Of a DNA stretch of 64,000 nt, positions 17,186-25,897 are shown piece by piece. The notes under the pieces were generated by a model, which had not been told where the DNA came from, made no database searches, and saw only the letters and a list, made by a program, of their open reading frames with translations. This DNA comes from Bdellovibrionales bacterium. GTDB taxonomy: Bacteria > Bdellovibrionota > Bacteriovoracia > Bacteriovoracales > Bacteriovoracaceae. Made by a program: the position numbers and the translations under genes. Where the stretch lies: contig JABGUH010000014.1 in the NCBI GenBank assembly GCA_018646675.1, positions 62,001 through 126,000 on the forward strand. Reading direction: 5' to 3'. Positions within the stretch are counted from its first letter, which is position 1, and each line of letters begins with the position of its first letter.

Positions 17186-17749
17186 CTAACTGTCGTTAGC
17201 ATTATTGTTCGCTTTGGAGGTTGTTCCCCCCCGAGCGTCATATGTTACATATTTTTTCTCTCCGACTGCCTCGAATCGCATATCTTGAATTGAATCAAGA
17301 GCCTTATTGATAAACAGTTGGTTCTTTTTATTTTGGCGCTGAATTTTTTCAATGATATCAATTAATATATTATTAAAGCGCATTAGATGATGTCCGTTGT
17401 CCTTAACTTCAAATGGCTCTAGCGCCTTGATCAACCCACCAACGGAAGTAAGATCAACTGCTGCACTACCACTCTTTTGCGAAAATAGCTCGGATGCCCG
17501 GTCAATTAGTTTGGCCCGCAGCTCCTCTAGGGTATTGATTTTTAGTAGAATGTCATGCTTATGATTGATTGCCGTTTCTAGCTCATCTAGCTTGCTAGAC
17601 AGGAGTAGAGAGTACTCATTGCATGCAGCATCCAGCAGTAGTGAATGCTCTTCACACAACCTTTTCCAAGAATCAACAATTTGGAAATATACCAACTCTA
17701 GGTCTCTATTATTGTTTTGTCCCTGCGGGAATTTATTTTGCTCTTCCAT
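17186..17749 (-). CDS. flgN: FlgN-type flagellar export chaperone
   Basis: 187 residues, nearly all helical with heptad patterns (YSLLLSSKLDELETAINHKHDILLKI), as in FlgN chaperones, which keep FlgK and FlgL unfolded for export. Sequence identity in this family is low, so the call rests on the helical pattern and on the position between flgM and flgK. The ATG at 17749 is preferred over a TTG two codons upstream because GAGG lies about 10 bp before it. Confidence 0.75.
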   Translation of the reverse strand: MEEQNKFPQGQNNNRDLELVYFQIVDSWKRLCEEHSLLLDAACNEYSLLLSSKLDELETAINHKHDILLKINTLEELRAKLIDRASELFSQKSGSAAVDLTSVGGLIKALEPFEVKDNGHHLMRFNNILIDIIEKIQRQNKKNQLFINKALDSIQDMRFEAVGEKKYVTYDARGGTTSKANNNANDS

Positions 17750-17781
17750 AATCAATAAACCTCACTAGTTTGTTGCAGTTA

Positions 17782-18114
17782 CTAGAATTCTGACTGTAGC
17801 ATTTTGTCTGCTAGAGCGTCGTAATCGATTTGATACTCTCCCTTAGAAATTTGGTTTCTTAGCTGTGCGATTTTGGCGCTATTATCAATCGCTGGAGCAG
17901 CATCAACTGTTTTTTTAATGCGCGCAAAATCACGGACCGCGTTGGGAATTTTAACCCTGCTATCCCTGCTTTTCAGATCCAATAATTCACGTTGCCTCTC
18001 CTGATTATTACGCTTTAATGCAGCCTGTTGCATTTGTGTCAGTTTTTTTCGTTTCGAATTTACATCGTTAGGAAAAAAGGCAGATCTTTTGACACTGTTT
18101 TCGATATTATTCAT
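17782..18114 (-). CDS. flgM: Anti-sigma-28 factor FlgM
   Basis: 110 residues. The C-terminal half (NSAKIAQLRNQISKGEYQID followed by YDALADKMLQ) is the FlgM sigma-28-binding region; the N-terminal half is basic and disordered-looking. FlgM holds the late-flagellar sigma factor inactive until the hook is finished and FlgM is exported. Its ATG overlaps the end of the flgJ-like gene by 8 bp. Confidence 0.88.
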   Translation of the reverse strand: MNNIENSVKRSAFFPNDVNSKRKKLTQMQQAALKRNNQERQRELLDLKSRDSRVKIPNAVRDFARIKKTVDAAPAIDNSAKIAQLRNQISKGEYQIDYDALADKMLQSEF

Positions 18115-18544
18115 GACTAATCTCCTGAGTGGATGTTGGCTGCGGCCGATGTTTATTAATCATCGTAGAGGCTGCTTGCTGCCGGTAAGCATTGTAGGCG
18201 GTCACATTGCGTAATCTTTTAGGGTAGATCTGATTTAGGATGAGCTCCTGTAGTCCTAGACCACCATCTTGACCGGCGATAGTTTTCGACTGCTGCTCTG
18301 TAAGCATACTTTTATAATAGTTGGCCGCAGCACTATCTGGGTTCTCTTTTGAAACTGTTTTTTTCATTTGCTCAACCATAAATTGGACGAACTGACCCTC
18401 CATCTTTTTGGCGACGTTAAGATATGGGTCAGGAATATATTGACGATCGTCGTGGTTTGATCGATTGCGAACTATATGTGCGTGGGAGGTGTTGCTCTGC
18501 CGTCCGATATTTGGAAGAACTTTATCCATTTCCATTTTACCCAT
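18107..18544 (-). CDS. flgJ: FlgJ-like rod-binding protein (no muramidase domain)
   Basis: 145 residues. Residues about 40-105 (VAKKMEGQFVQFMVEQMKKT, then AANYYKSMLTEQQSKTIA and LGLQELILNQI) match the N-terminal rod-capping domain of FlgJ. The C-terminal glucosaminidase domain of enteric FlgJ is absent, as in many other phyla, so a separate enzyme must open the wall. The start could be the ATG at 18544 or an ATG three codons later; neither has a clear ribosome site. A 162-bp gap separates it from flgA, where flgH and flgI commonly sit. Confidence 0.85.
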   Translation of the reverse strand: MGKMEMDKVLPNIGRQSNTSHAHIVRNRSNHDDRQYIPDPYLNVAKKMEGQFVQFMVEQMKKTVSKENPDSAAANYYKSMLTEQQSKTIAGQDGGLGLQELILNQIYPKRLRNVTAYNAYRQQAASTMINKHRPQPTSTQEISHE

Positions 18545-18706
18545 CCTGAGTCAATAATCCGACTATTCCTCGCCGGTATAACTAAATTTTAGCACGATCT
18601 AGCAACAAAAAGCTACTCTCAGTCGCATGATTGCACTTTTTATACATAATGCCTTGATTACATCTTAATAGTTGAGCAGTTGGCCCTACTATAGGAGGTC
18701 TGATCC

Positions 18707-19660
18707 TCATAATTGAACCTCCACCTGTTTATAATCAATAACTTTTCCAATCAGTCGTTGTTTTCCACTGATGCTACTTAGTTGGATCAAGTCCCCCTGT
18801 TCGCCACGTTGGGTCGCCCTGGCCACCCCTCTTAGGGTCAAGCCATTCTTTTTAAATACTGTTTTTACCATATCTCCCATTTGGATTAATGGGATTGGGA
18901 TTAAGTCAGTTCGTTTTAAGGGTTGATTGGTTGATAATGGCTTATTGAGTTTATAAAATCGTAATCTCTCTTGATCTAGGAAGTAGTTATAGGAGCGGGA
19001 GGTAGTGGTGGTAACAGTTGCTATCTTGAAACTGCTCGCCGCTAGCCTTTGATTGGTAACACCTAAATCTCTAGTGGCAATTAAGGCAGATGTCTTCTTT
19101 CCGACAACTACCGATAGCCAGTTGATATTTTTGTGTCCGTTGTTGGGATTATTAACCACCATTTTTAGGCTGCGGTTACCCGGTTGATCACAGTTGATAC
19201 AGTTAAAATTAAACTGTAGCTCATGATCGGATGTGATCTGATTATTGCTGCCAATCATTGAGATAGAAGAGAGGAACCATGGTGCCGCTAGTGCAGAGCT
19301 GGAATTTATCAGCTCCTTAATCGGAGTTATGGTTATCCATTTGGGTTCTACGATTATTTTATAAGGTAGAAACATGCTGGGGTTAACATTCGCTAGATAT
19401 GACCCTTTTACACGGCCTGCGTAGTTAAGTAAAAGCTTTGAAAACTTCTGGTTGATGGCAGTCGGGCAGGTTGATGACTTATATTGTCGTTTATTTGGGT
19501 GTGAATTTTCTGTTGTTACATAATATATCTTGGCATAACTGGTAATGGTACATTCAAGTTTAGGCTTTTGGTCTTCGGCGTAATTTGGCATTGATAGCGC
19601 TAATGAGAGTAACGCTGCCATCAGGGTGAAAAAGAGTGTTCTCGATCTGTTTGTTCTCAA
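18707..19660 (-). CDS. flgA: Flagellar P-ring assembly chaperone FlgA
   Basis: 317 residues, within the longer form of the family. A signal peptide covers about the first 28 residues, so the protein acts in the periplasm. The C-terminal 130 residues form the SAF-like domain (LSTNQPLKRTDLIPIPLIQM, then KKNGLTLRGVARATQRGEQG and IDYKQVEVQL at the end). FlgA helps FlgI assemble into the P-ring, yet no flgI is present in this operon. The start is taken as TTG 19660 with AAGG upstream; an ATG at codon 14 would break the signal peptide. Confidence 0.85.
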   Translation of the reverse strand: MRTNRSRTLFFTLMAALLSLALSMPNYAEDQKPKLECTITSYAKIYYVTTENSHPNKRQYKSSTCPTAINQKFSKLLLNYAGRVKGSYLANVNPSMFLPYKIIVEPKWITITPIKELINSSSALAAPWFLSSISMIGSNNQITSDHELQFNFNCINCDQPGNRSLKMVVNNPNNGHKNINWLSVVVGKKTSALIATRDLGVTNQRLAASSFKIATVTTTTSRSYNYFLDQERLRFYKLNKPLSTNQPLKRTDLIPIPLIQMGDMVKTVFKKNGLTLRGVARATQRGEQGDLIQLSSISGKQRLIGKVIDYKQVEVQL

Positions 19661-19668
19661 ATTAATTG

Positions 19669-20511
19669 TTACCTTATACTATTTACGGTTTGTAACATCT
19701 GGTCAGCAACTCCCATCACTTTGGAGTTCATCTCATATGCACGTTGTGCCTTAATAAGTGAGGTCATCTCAGTCATAATGCTGACATTGGAACTTTCTAG
19801 TGCTCCCTGCATGATAGTTCCGACATGTCCTTGGCCAGCAACACTTTGCATCGCTTGTCCGCTCGACTCAGTCATGAGATAGAGGTTGCCACCAGCGGAC
19901 TTTAAGCCTACGGGGTTGGCAAAGGTAAACAGAGGGATGGTTCCTACCATGCTTGGTTGTACCTGGTTTGAGATGTAGACATCCATATTGCCATTTTCAG
20001 AAACGACGACATTTTTTGTGTTTGGGGGAAGAGTAATGCCGGGAAATACCTTATAGCCATTTTGAGTGACCAGGGTACCCTGGTTATCTACATTAAAAGC
20101 GCCATCCCGAGAGTAGCGTAGTTGATTATTGGGCATAATAATGGCAAAGAATCCGTCACCGTTGATCATTAAATCGAATGGGTTTTGTGTGATTTGGGGT
20201 GACCCCTGGCCAAAACTTTTACGGACGGCTGAGATTGTTGCGCCGGAGCCAATTTGAGTGCCGACATTATATCTGGTTGTTGCACTTGAGCGACTGCCAG
20301 GGTTGCGAATTGTCTCATAAAGGAGATCTTCAAATTCTGCTCTTCCTTTTTTGAAACCAATCGTATTGACGTTGGCAATGTTGTTGGAGATGGTATTAAC
20401 ATTGGCTTCTTGGGCCGTCATTCCTGTGGCGGCAGTATTGAGTGCTCGCAACATGGTAAATCCGTTGGTGCAAGCTAGAAGTAAGATGGTAGTAATGATA
20501 AATTTGGGCAT
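19669..20511 (-). CDS. flgG: Distal rod protein FlgG with an unusual N-terminal leader
   Basis: 280 residues from the ATG at 20511. From residue 20 on it is a normal FlgG: MLRALNTAATGMTAQEANVN, then ISNNIANVNTIGFKKGRAEF, the central barrel and the C-terminal NVSIMTEMTSLIKAQRAYEM. It is preceded by MPKFIITTILLLACTNGFT, a hydrophobic leader with a lipobox-like LLAC. The upstream start has a strong ribosome site (GGGAG, 7-bp spacer), while the ATG at 20454, which would give the classical N-terminus, has none. Rod proteins normally go through the flagellar secretion channel without such a leader. Confidence 0.9.
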   Translation of the reverse strand: MPKFIITTILLLACTNGFTMLRALNTAATGMTAQEANVNTISNNIANVNTIGFKKGRAEFEDLLYETIRNPGSRSSATTRYNVGTQIGSGATISAVRKSFGQGSPQITQNPFDLMINGDGFFAIIMPNNQLRYSRDGAFNVDNQGTLVTQNGYKVFPGITLPPNTKNVVVSENGNMDVYISNQVQPSMVGTIPLFTFANPVGLKSAGGNLYLMTESSGQAMQSVAGQGHVGTIMQGALESSNVSIMTEMTSLIKAQRAYEMNSKVMGVADQMLQTVNSIR

Positions 20512-20539
20512 AAGTGTTCTCCCGAACGTTTTTCTCTGT

Positions 20540-21388
20540 TTAAAACTTAGCGATATCATTTACAGATTTCCCTGAAATTTGATCATAGGTCTTGATCGCC
20601 CTCTGAATACTCTCAAAATGGCGATTAGCTTTAATTAATTCTGACATCTCAATGATTGCATTTACATTCGATTGTTCTAAAAATCCTTGGTAGACGGAGG
20701 ATTGTGCTGCAGTGGTTGAAAAGTTCTGCTTGTCTGGATTGATAAACAGAGAACTTCCCTCTTTTTTCAATGCTGAGTTATCATTAAACTCAACAACAGA
20801 GAGATCACCTTGAGATGCACCATCAACTATAATTTCACCTTGTAAGCTAATTATAATATTGCGTCCACTTAGATTAAATACGCGCTCTGTTGGGGGAGGT
20901 AGGGCCCCTTTGGCGGGGTCAGCAGGGTTGCTCTCTTCACCTAGGGCGGAGCGATTAACCTTTTTTAAGATTGGGTATCCTTGGGAAGTGGTTAATGTCC
21001 CATTGGAGGTAATGGTGAAACTGCCTCTACGGGTAAAACGTATGCCGTTAGGTGTTAGAACTTCAAAGAATCCTGGGCCCTGTAGTGCCAGATCAAGTGG
21101 ATTTTTAGTCGGGTGAAGTTGGCCTTGGCCATGATCTGTATAGGTGCCGTCTACTTTTACAAAGGCATTTTCTGCACCTTGAGTATGATAGAAGTCCTCG
21201 GGTGCCCAGTCTTTATGGGGCAGATTAATATCCGGAGTGTTGCGCTCTAAGGCAGTTAGATGTTCTCTAAAGGCGATCTGGTCACGCTTAAATCCAGGTG
21301 TATTGGCATTGGCCACATTGTTTGCCAAGACCTCTACCTTTCTCTGCTGAGCAATGGCTCCAGATAGTGGAACCCAGATATTTTTCAA
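20540..21388 (-). CDS. flgF: Proximal rod protein FlgF
   Basis: 282 residues. KNIWVPLSGAIAQQRKVEVL and ANNVANANTPGFKRDQIAF form the rod-protein N-terminus; the C-terminal SNVNAIIEMSELIKANRHFE matches. Length and its place before flgG support FlgF. The start is a TTG at 21388, with AGGAGG six bases upstream; no ATG is in place. It is the first gene of the leftward flagellar operon, and flgG starts 28 bp after it ends. A sigma-54-like promoter lies about 40 bp ahead. Confidence 0.88.
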   Translation of the reverse strand: MKNIWVPLSGAIAQQRKVEVLANNVANANTPGFKRDQIAFREHLTALERNTPDINLPHKDWAPEDFYHTQGAENAFVKVDGTYTDHGQGQLHPTKNPLDLALQGPGFFEVLTPNGIRFTRRGSFTITSNGTLTTSQGYPILKKVNRSALGEESNPADPAKGALPPPTERVFNLSGRNIIISLQGEIIVDGASQGDLSVVEFNDNSALKKEGSSLFINPDKQNFSTTAAQSSVYQGFLEQSNVNAIIEMSELIKANRHFESIQRAIKTYDQISGKSVNDIAKF

Positions 21389-21427
21389 ACCCCTCCTCCT
21401 AGATGAGTTTATCCCTAGGTTAAATAT

Positions 21428-21443
21428 ACCAAGGTAGGTGCCA
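21428..21443 (-). promoter_or_regulatory. Candidate sigma-54 promoter of the flagellar operon
   Basis: Minus strand TGGCACC-TACC-TTGGT has the -24/-12 spacing of the sigma-54 consensus (TGGCACG-N4-TTGC), with one mismatch in the -12 GC. It would start transcription near 21416, 28 bp before the flgF start codon. The rest of 21389-21679 shows no coding sequence. Confidence 0.4.
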
Positions 21444-21679
21444 AATATTCCACACTAGGCAAAATTGTCCCATCGGAGCTTGTTGGGGCCTGATAGCTAA
21501 AAACCATTTCTGGTTATAAGATAATTTGATTGAGTCGTTGTAAAAGCGGTAAGATTGTTAGTGACATTGGTCTAAAACTAGGCAATTGCTGCACCTGATT
21601 AGTGGCCGTGGTGTCACGGATATGACATAAGGGGCAGAAAATTGGTGAATAAATTTTGTAGATGTTGTGAGGTGATTTG

Positions 21680-21874
21680 ATGGATTTTGAGACAAAAATG
21701 AAGAGGCTTGAGAGTATTGTGACGACTTTGGAAGATGGTGCTCTAACACTTGAAGATAGTATTGAGAAATTTGAAGAAGGGGTGTCACTGTTTAAAGATT
21801 GTCAGGAGAGATTGGCAAAATCAGAAAGGAAGATAAAAAAGTTAACTGATAGTCTCAAGGATGAAGAGTTATAG
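21680..21874 (+). CDS. xseB: Exodeoxyribonuclease VII small subunit
   Basis: 64 residues, the usual short XseB. MDFETKMKRLESIVTTLEDG and LEDSIEKFEEGVSLFKDCQE are typical: a two-helix hairpin that binds the C-terminal part of XseA. GAGGTGA precedes the ATG at 21680. The large subunit is not adjacent; the next gene, 11 bp on, is a lipoprotein. Confidence 0.88.
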   Translation: MDFETKMKRLESIVTTLEDGALTLEDSIEKFEEGVSLFKDCQERLAKSERKIKKLTDSLKDEEL

Positions 21875-21885
21875 CTAGGTAAGGA

Positions 21886-22908
21886 ATGGTTTTGAGAGTC
21901 CAATGGTTAATCTGTATATTACTACTAATAACCTCCTGCGCGACAACTAGGTCTTGGCGCACTAAAGATCCAAGTAAGAGTTCAGCTGGTGGCGTAGTCT
22001 CTATTGAAAGCCGAAATGGGACAACTCCACTTATACTATCTAAATCTGCTGCAACTACCAATATGGAGTTTGGCCCACAGCCGGAAGGTCGAGTTGAGCT
22101 AACTTCGCCTCTTGATCAAAACCAAGCAGCTATTAAAAGGAAAGTGATTACCCTGATTTTTAGTCCTGGATTGGTGCGGGCGGTTGGGCAGATCGCCCTA
22201 ATTCGAGAGTTGGAGCAGCAACAGGTAGATATTCACATTGTTTCCGGAAGTGGAATCGGCGCATTACTTGCGACGTTATATGCTGCAGGTAAAACACCCG
22301 ACCAAATAGAGTGGTTTTTCTACCGTCTGCTGGGAGAGCTGGAGGGCTCTTCTCCATTTACTGCCCAGTGGATAAAAATTGTAAGACGCCACTTATTAAG
22401 AGAGTTTGCCGGCAAGACGATTCAAAGTTTGGGTAAGGCTGTCGTGATTCCTTTGTACGATAGAAAGAGTCAAGAGGTGGTCTACTTCCAACGTGGTCAA
22501 ATTGTAACCCTATTGTTGCGTAATTTTAAATTATATGGAGTGGAAAGTGGCGTTCGCTACTCGACTGCTTTTCAATGGAGAGTCTTTAACTCAGATATTT
22601 ATAACAAGATGGGCAGTGAATTGATTGTCGGAGTTAATGCAGTTGGCGAAGAGATAAAATTTCTAGGTAAGAATGAGTTCCTCTTTGGCGTAATGGGCAA
22701 TTTAAGTGGTAAAATCAAGAGAGAGGGTACAGTGCTTGATCTATACATTGCTCTGCCGGTTGACTCATCATTTCTTGATTCTGGGCGTAGATTGCCTGAG
22801 ATAATTAGGGATTGCCGCCTCAGCAGCCAAAAGGGAGTGATGCAACTAAAACAGATAGTCTTAACTTCTAAGGGAAGATATAATGATACAAAGGAGAGAG
22901 AGGATTAG
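21886..22908 (+). CDS. Patatin-like lipoprotein lacking the catalytic serine
   Basis: 340 residues. The N-terminus ends in a lipobox (LLITSC, Cys18), so it is a lipoprotein. Residues about 84-135 align by eye with the start of a patatin phospholipase domain: a first strand and helix (FSPGLVRAVGQIALIREL) and the nucleophile elbow VSGSGIGALLATLYAAG. In active patatins the elbow is G-x-S-x-G; here it is G-S-G-I-G, with Gly in the place of the nucleophilic Ser. The oxyanion loop, normally GGGxRG, is SPGLVRA. It therefore looks like a non-catalytic relative. It ends directly before the PBP1A start, so a role at the cell wall is possible. Confidence 0.6.
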   Translation: MVLRVQWLICILLLITSCATTRSWRTKDPSKSSAGGVVSIESRNGTTPLILSKSAATTNMEFGPQPEGRVELTSPLDQNQAAIKRKVITLIFSPGLVRAVGQIALIRELEQQQVDIHIVSGSGIGALLATLYAAGKTPDQIEWFFYRLLGELEGSSPFTAQWIKIVRRHLLREFAGKTIQSLGKAVVIPLYDRKSQEVVYFQRGQIVTLLLRNFKLYGVESGVRYSTAFQWRVFNSDIYNKMGSELIVGVNAVGEEIKFLGKNEFLFGVMGNLSGKIKREGTVLDLYIALPVDSSFLDSGRRLPEIIRDCRLSSQKGVMQLKQIVLTSKGRYNDTKERED

Positions 22909-25716
22909 GTGAAGAACTTTTTTGTAAAAATTCTGCTAGCCATTTTTGCAACTGGTTTTTTGGCAATTTTCTTTGTTGCTTCTGTTGTTATCTACTTCTC
23001 ACTTGATCTTCCAGATGTCTCCACCCTCGTTAATTATCGTCCACCCATCCCATCACAAATTCTGGCGCGAGATGGGACAGTTTTGGCCACGATAGGTAAA
23101 GAGCGTCGTGAGATCGTGCAACTAATGGATATCCCATCAACCATTATTGATTCCTTTTTATCCGCTGAAGATGGTGATTTTTATAATCATCGAGGGGTGG
23201 ATTATCAGGGGATGGTGCGGGCGCTGATTGTCAATTTAAAGGCAGGGGCCGTTGTCCAAGGTGGAAGTACTATTACTCAGCAGGTAGCAAAATCCCTCCT
23301 GCTGACTCGCGAGCGTTCGATTGCTAGAAAGATTAAAGATATTTTACTGGCCCACCGGATTGAAGGTCGTTTCTCTAAAAATGATATTCTGTTTTTATAT
23401 TTAAATCATGTCTACCTAGGGGGAGGTTACTACGGTGTTAAGGCAGCCTTTCAGGGCTATTTTGGTAAAGAGTTAGGAGATGTTACTGTTGCCGAGAGTG
23501 CAATTATTGCAGGGTTATTGGTCGCCCCAGGGCGATATTCTCCCTATATTAATCCTGCATTTGCAAAGGAACGTCAGCGCTATGTATTGGGAAGATTGCT
23601 AGCAACAAGAAAGATAACCCAAAGTGCTTATCAGCAAGCGCTTAGTGAAGTCATCAAGTTCAGAATTCGTAAACGTATGGGCTTTAAGGCCAGCTACTTT
23701 ACTGAGTGGGTAAGACAGATGGTAGTAGATTTAGTTGGCAAGGAGAGTTTTCTTGCCAATGGATTTCAAGTTCAAACCACCTTAGATTGGGAGATGCAAC
23801 AGGTTGCAGAGCGAAATGTTAACTCTGGCGTTAGGGAGATTGATAAACGTCAGGGCTTTAAAGGACCGATTCATTTTCTTGGCAGTGAGGAGGAGATCTT
23901 TAATTTTGAAGTAGATTTTCGTCAGCGTCTTTTTATGGAGAGGTCTAACTATTTTACGTTGGATGGCAATCATCAGAAAAATTTTGAGCTACAGTTTATT
24001 CCGGATGATTTTATGGCGATGAAAGAGGAGTGGCTGGCGACCACTAAGTTGATCAACCGTGACTACTTTATGGCCGGTAATAATGAAAAGGATCTGCTGC
24101 GTTCGCAACTTGATTCAGAAAAGCTTTATCAAGCAGTGGTGATTGGCCTGCATGATCGTGCCCGCTTAATCTATCTCTCTTTGGGAGGAGTTGTTGGAGT
24201 TATTCCGTACAAATATTTTCGCTGGGCACATGAACGCAGTATTAGTGAAAGGAAAAATCTTCTACCATATATTAAAAATCCTTCTAGTATCGTCAAGGTT
24301 GGTGATGTAATCCACACTCGGATTGTAAAACATAGTGTCAAATTGCTGCCTCGCCTAGACAAAAAATTTGGAAATATAGTTAAGGAGCATGAAGAGTTTC
24401 AAGAGATTGAGAAGCATCGTTATCTGTTGTGTACCCTGGATCAAGATCCAGAGGTGCAGGGCTCTTTGGTGTCGATCCAGCCTGTTAGTGGAAAGATTGT
24501 AGCCTTTGTTGGCGGTACCAATTTTCGTCGCTCACAATTTAATCGGGTGATGCAGTCAAAGCGTCAACCCGGTTCAGCTTTCAAGCCGTTGATTTTTGCT
24601 GCGGCTTTGGAGAATGGCTTTACCCCTGCCAGTGTTATTATTGACTCGCCTGAATCCTTAGGTGGGTTTGACTCATCTCTAAATTGGAAACCCAGAAATT
24701 ATGATGGAAAATTCTTGGGGCCAGTTACTTTGAGAAATACCTTAGAACATAGCCGTAATGTTCCCACCATTAAAATTGCTCATAAGTTGGGGGTGGGTAC
24801 AATATTAGATTTTATCAATAGAGTTGGATTTAAGGCTACTCCAGATCCTGACCTTAGTATGGCACTAGGATCCTTTGGTGTGACTTTGATGGATATTGTT
24901 GCAACTTATGCCATCTTTCCCAGTGGCGGCCGGGTTGTTGATCCTCAATTTTTAGTGTCGATTATTGATCGTGATGGAAAGAGTTATCATATAGATGAAG
25001 AACATCGACTCAGAAAAATTGAAGAGCAAGAGTTGGTGGCCGCTACCACATCTATGGAGCAGAACAGTCAGAACTCACTTCTGCTTCCCGCCCAATTTGA
25101 TGACTCTATCAAGCAAAATGGTTTAAAGAATACACTTGATCCGGAACCAGAGGAGAAGAACCCTTATCATCTTACTATTGGAGGAAGGCAGGTCTACGAC
25201 TCTCGTTTAGCTTATTTAATGACTAATTTGCTTAAGGGAGTTGTTCACTATGGAACTGGCCGTAGCGCTAAGCGTATTAGCCAATTTTTGGGAGGGAAAA
25301 CTGGTACTACCAATAGCTATGTTGATGCCTGGTTTCTTGGTTTCTCAGCTAATGTGGTCACTGGTACCTGGACCGGTTTCGATGATAATCGCACTTTGGG
25401 TTGGGGTGAGACTGGAGCAAAATCGGCTCTGCCTATTTGGCGTAACTTTATGCGTGCTGCTCTTGAGAAATATGGTGAGGTCGACTTTCAGACTCCTCCC
25501 GGGATTGTTAATGTAAAAATAGACAAGGAGAGTGGTCAGTTAATTACATCTGATGATGACGAAGGCTTTATGGAGGCTTTTGCTCAGGGTATGGAAAAGC
25601 AGCTGCTTAATGGAGGGAACTCCTCATTTACTCCTCCTTCAATCCTCTCTAACAGTGCAGAGTCTGAGGAGAAAAAAAATGTGTTGGGTGAGGACGACTA
25701 TTATAGCAACCAGTAG
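22909..25716 (+). CDS. mrcA: Penicillin-binding protein 1A (bifunctional peptidoglycan synthase)
   Basis: 935 residues. A transmembrane anchor (about 7-30), then the GT51 glycosyltransferase domain with SAEDGDFYNHRG (catalytic Glu87) and GGSTITQQVAK, an inserted OB-like region (about 310-480) and the transpeptidase domain with SAFK (Ser556 nucleophile, Lys559), SRN (615-617) and KTG (797-799). It polymerises and cross-links peptidoglycan on the outer face of the inner membrane. The start is a GTG at 22909, immediately after the stop of the lipoprotein gene, with GGAGAG upstream. Longer than the 850 residues of E. coli PBP1A, mostly through the middle insertion. Confidence 0.94.
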   Translation: MKNFFVKILLAIFATGFLAIFFVASVVIYFSLDLPDVSTLVNYRPPIPSQILARDGTVLATIGKERREIVQLMDIPSTIIDSFLSAEDGDFYNHRGVDYQGMVRALIVNLKAGAVVQGGSTITQQVAKSLLLTRERSIARKIKDILLAHRIEGRFSKNDILFLYLNHVYLGGGYYGVKAAFQGYFGKELGDVTVAESAIIAGLLVAPGRYSPYINPAFAKERQRYVLGRLLATRKITQSAYQQALSEVIKFRIRKRMGFKASYFTEWVRQMVVDLVGKESFLANGFQVQTTLDWEMQQVAERNVNSGVREIDKRQGFKGPIHFLGSEEEIFNFEVDFRQRLFMERSNYFTLDGNHQKNFELQFIPDDFMAMKEEWLATTKLINRDYFMAGNNEKDLLRSQLDSEKLYQAVVIGLHDRARLIYLSLGGVVGVIPYKYFRWAHERSISERKNLLPYIKNPSSIVKVGDVIHTRIVKHSVKLLPRLDKKFGNIVKEHEEFQEIEKHRYLLCTLDQDPEVQGSLVSIQPVSGKIVAFVGGTNFRRSQFNRVMQSKRQPGSAFKPLIFAAALENGFTPASVIIDSPESLGGFDSSLNWKPRNYDGKFLGPVTLRNTLEHSRNVPTIKIAHKLGVGTILDFINRVGFKATPDPDLSMALGSFGVTLMDIVATYAIFPSGGRVVDPQFLVSIIDRDGKSYHIDEEHRLRKIEEQELVAATTSMEQNSQNSLLLPAQFDDSIKQNGLKNTLDPEPEEKNPYHLTIGGRQVYDSRLAYLMTNLLKGVVHYGTGRSAKRISQFLGGKTGTTNSYVDAWFLGFSANVVTGTWTGFDDNRTLGWGETGAKSALPIWRNFMRAALEKYGEVDFQTPPGIVNVKIDKESGQLITSDDDEGFMEAFAQGMEKQLLNGGNSSFTPPSILSNSAESEEKKNVLGEDDYYSNQ

Positions 25717-25792
25717 GCAGTTATCCCAAGTAATATTAATATGTTAACAGGCAACGGAGAGATTGTTAATCGTTGGTTGAAGTGGGACATGC

Positions 25793-25798
25793 TATAAT
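25793..25798 (+). promoter_or_regulatory. Extended -10 promoter before the TonB-like gene
   Basis: TGCTATAAT (25790-25798) is an extended -10 element; no good -35 is seen. It lies about 95 bp upstream of the TonB-like start. Confidence 0.45.
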
Positions 25799-25897
25799 TG
25801 CTGTAATCACTGAAAATAGTGGTATATTTTCTACTACAAGCGTCCGAGAGGTCTATAAGAGGCAGGCTTTTTGCGTGGTTTCAGAGTATGAGGTGTA

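Noticed and set aside
18545..18706. Possible sigma-28 promoter (TAAA...GCGAGGAATA) before flgJ
   Set aside because: The -10 part does not match GCCGATAA well enough to support a call.
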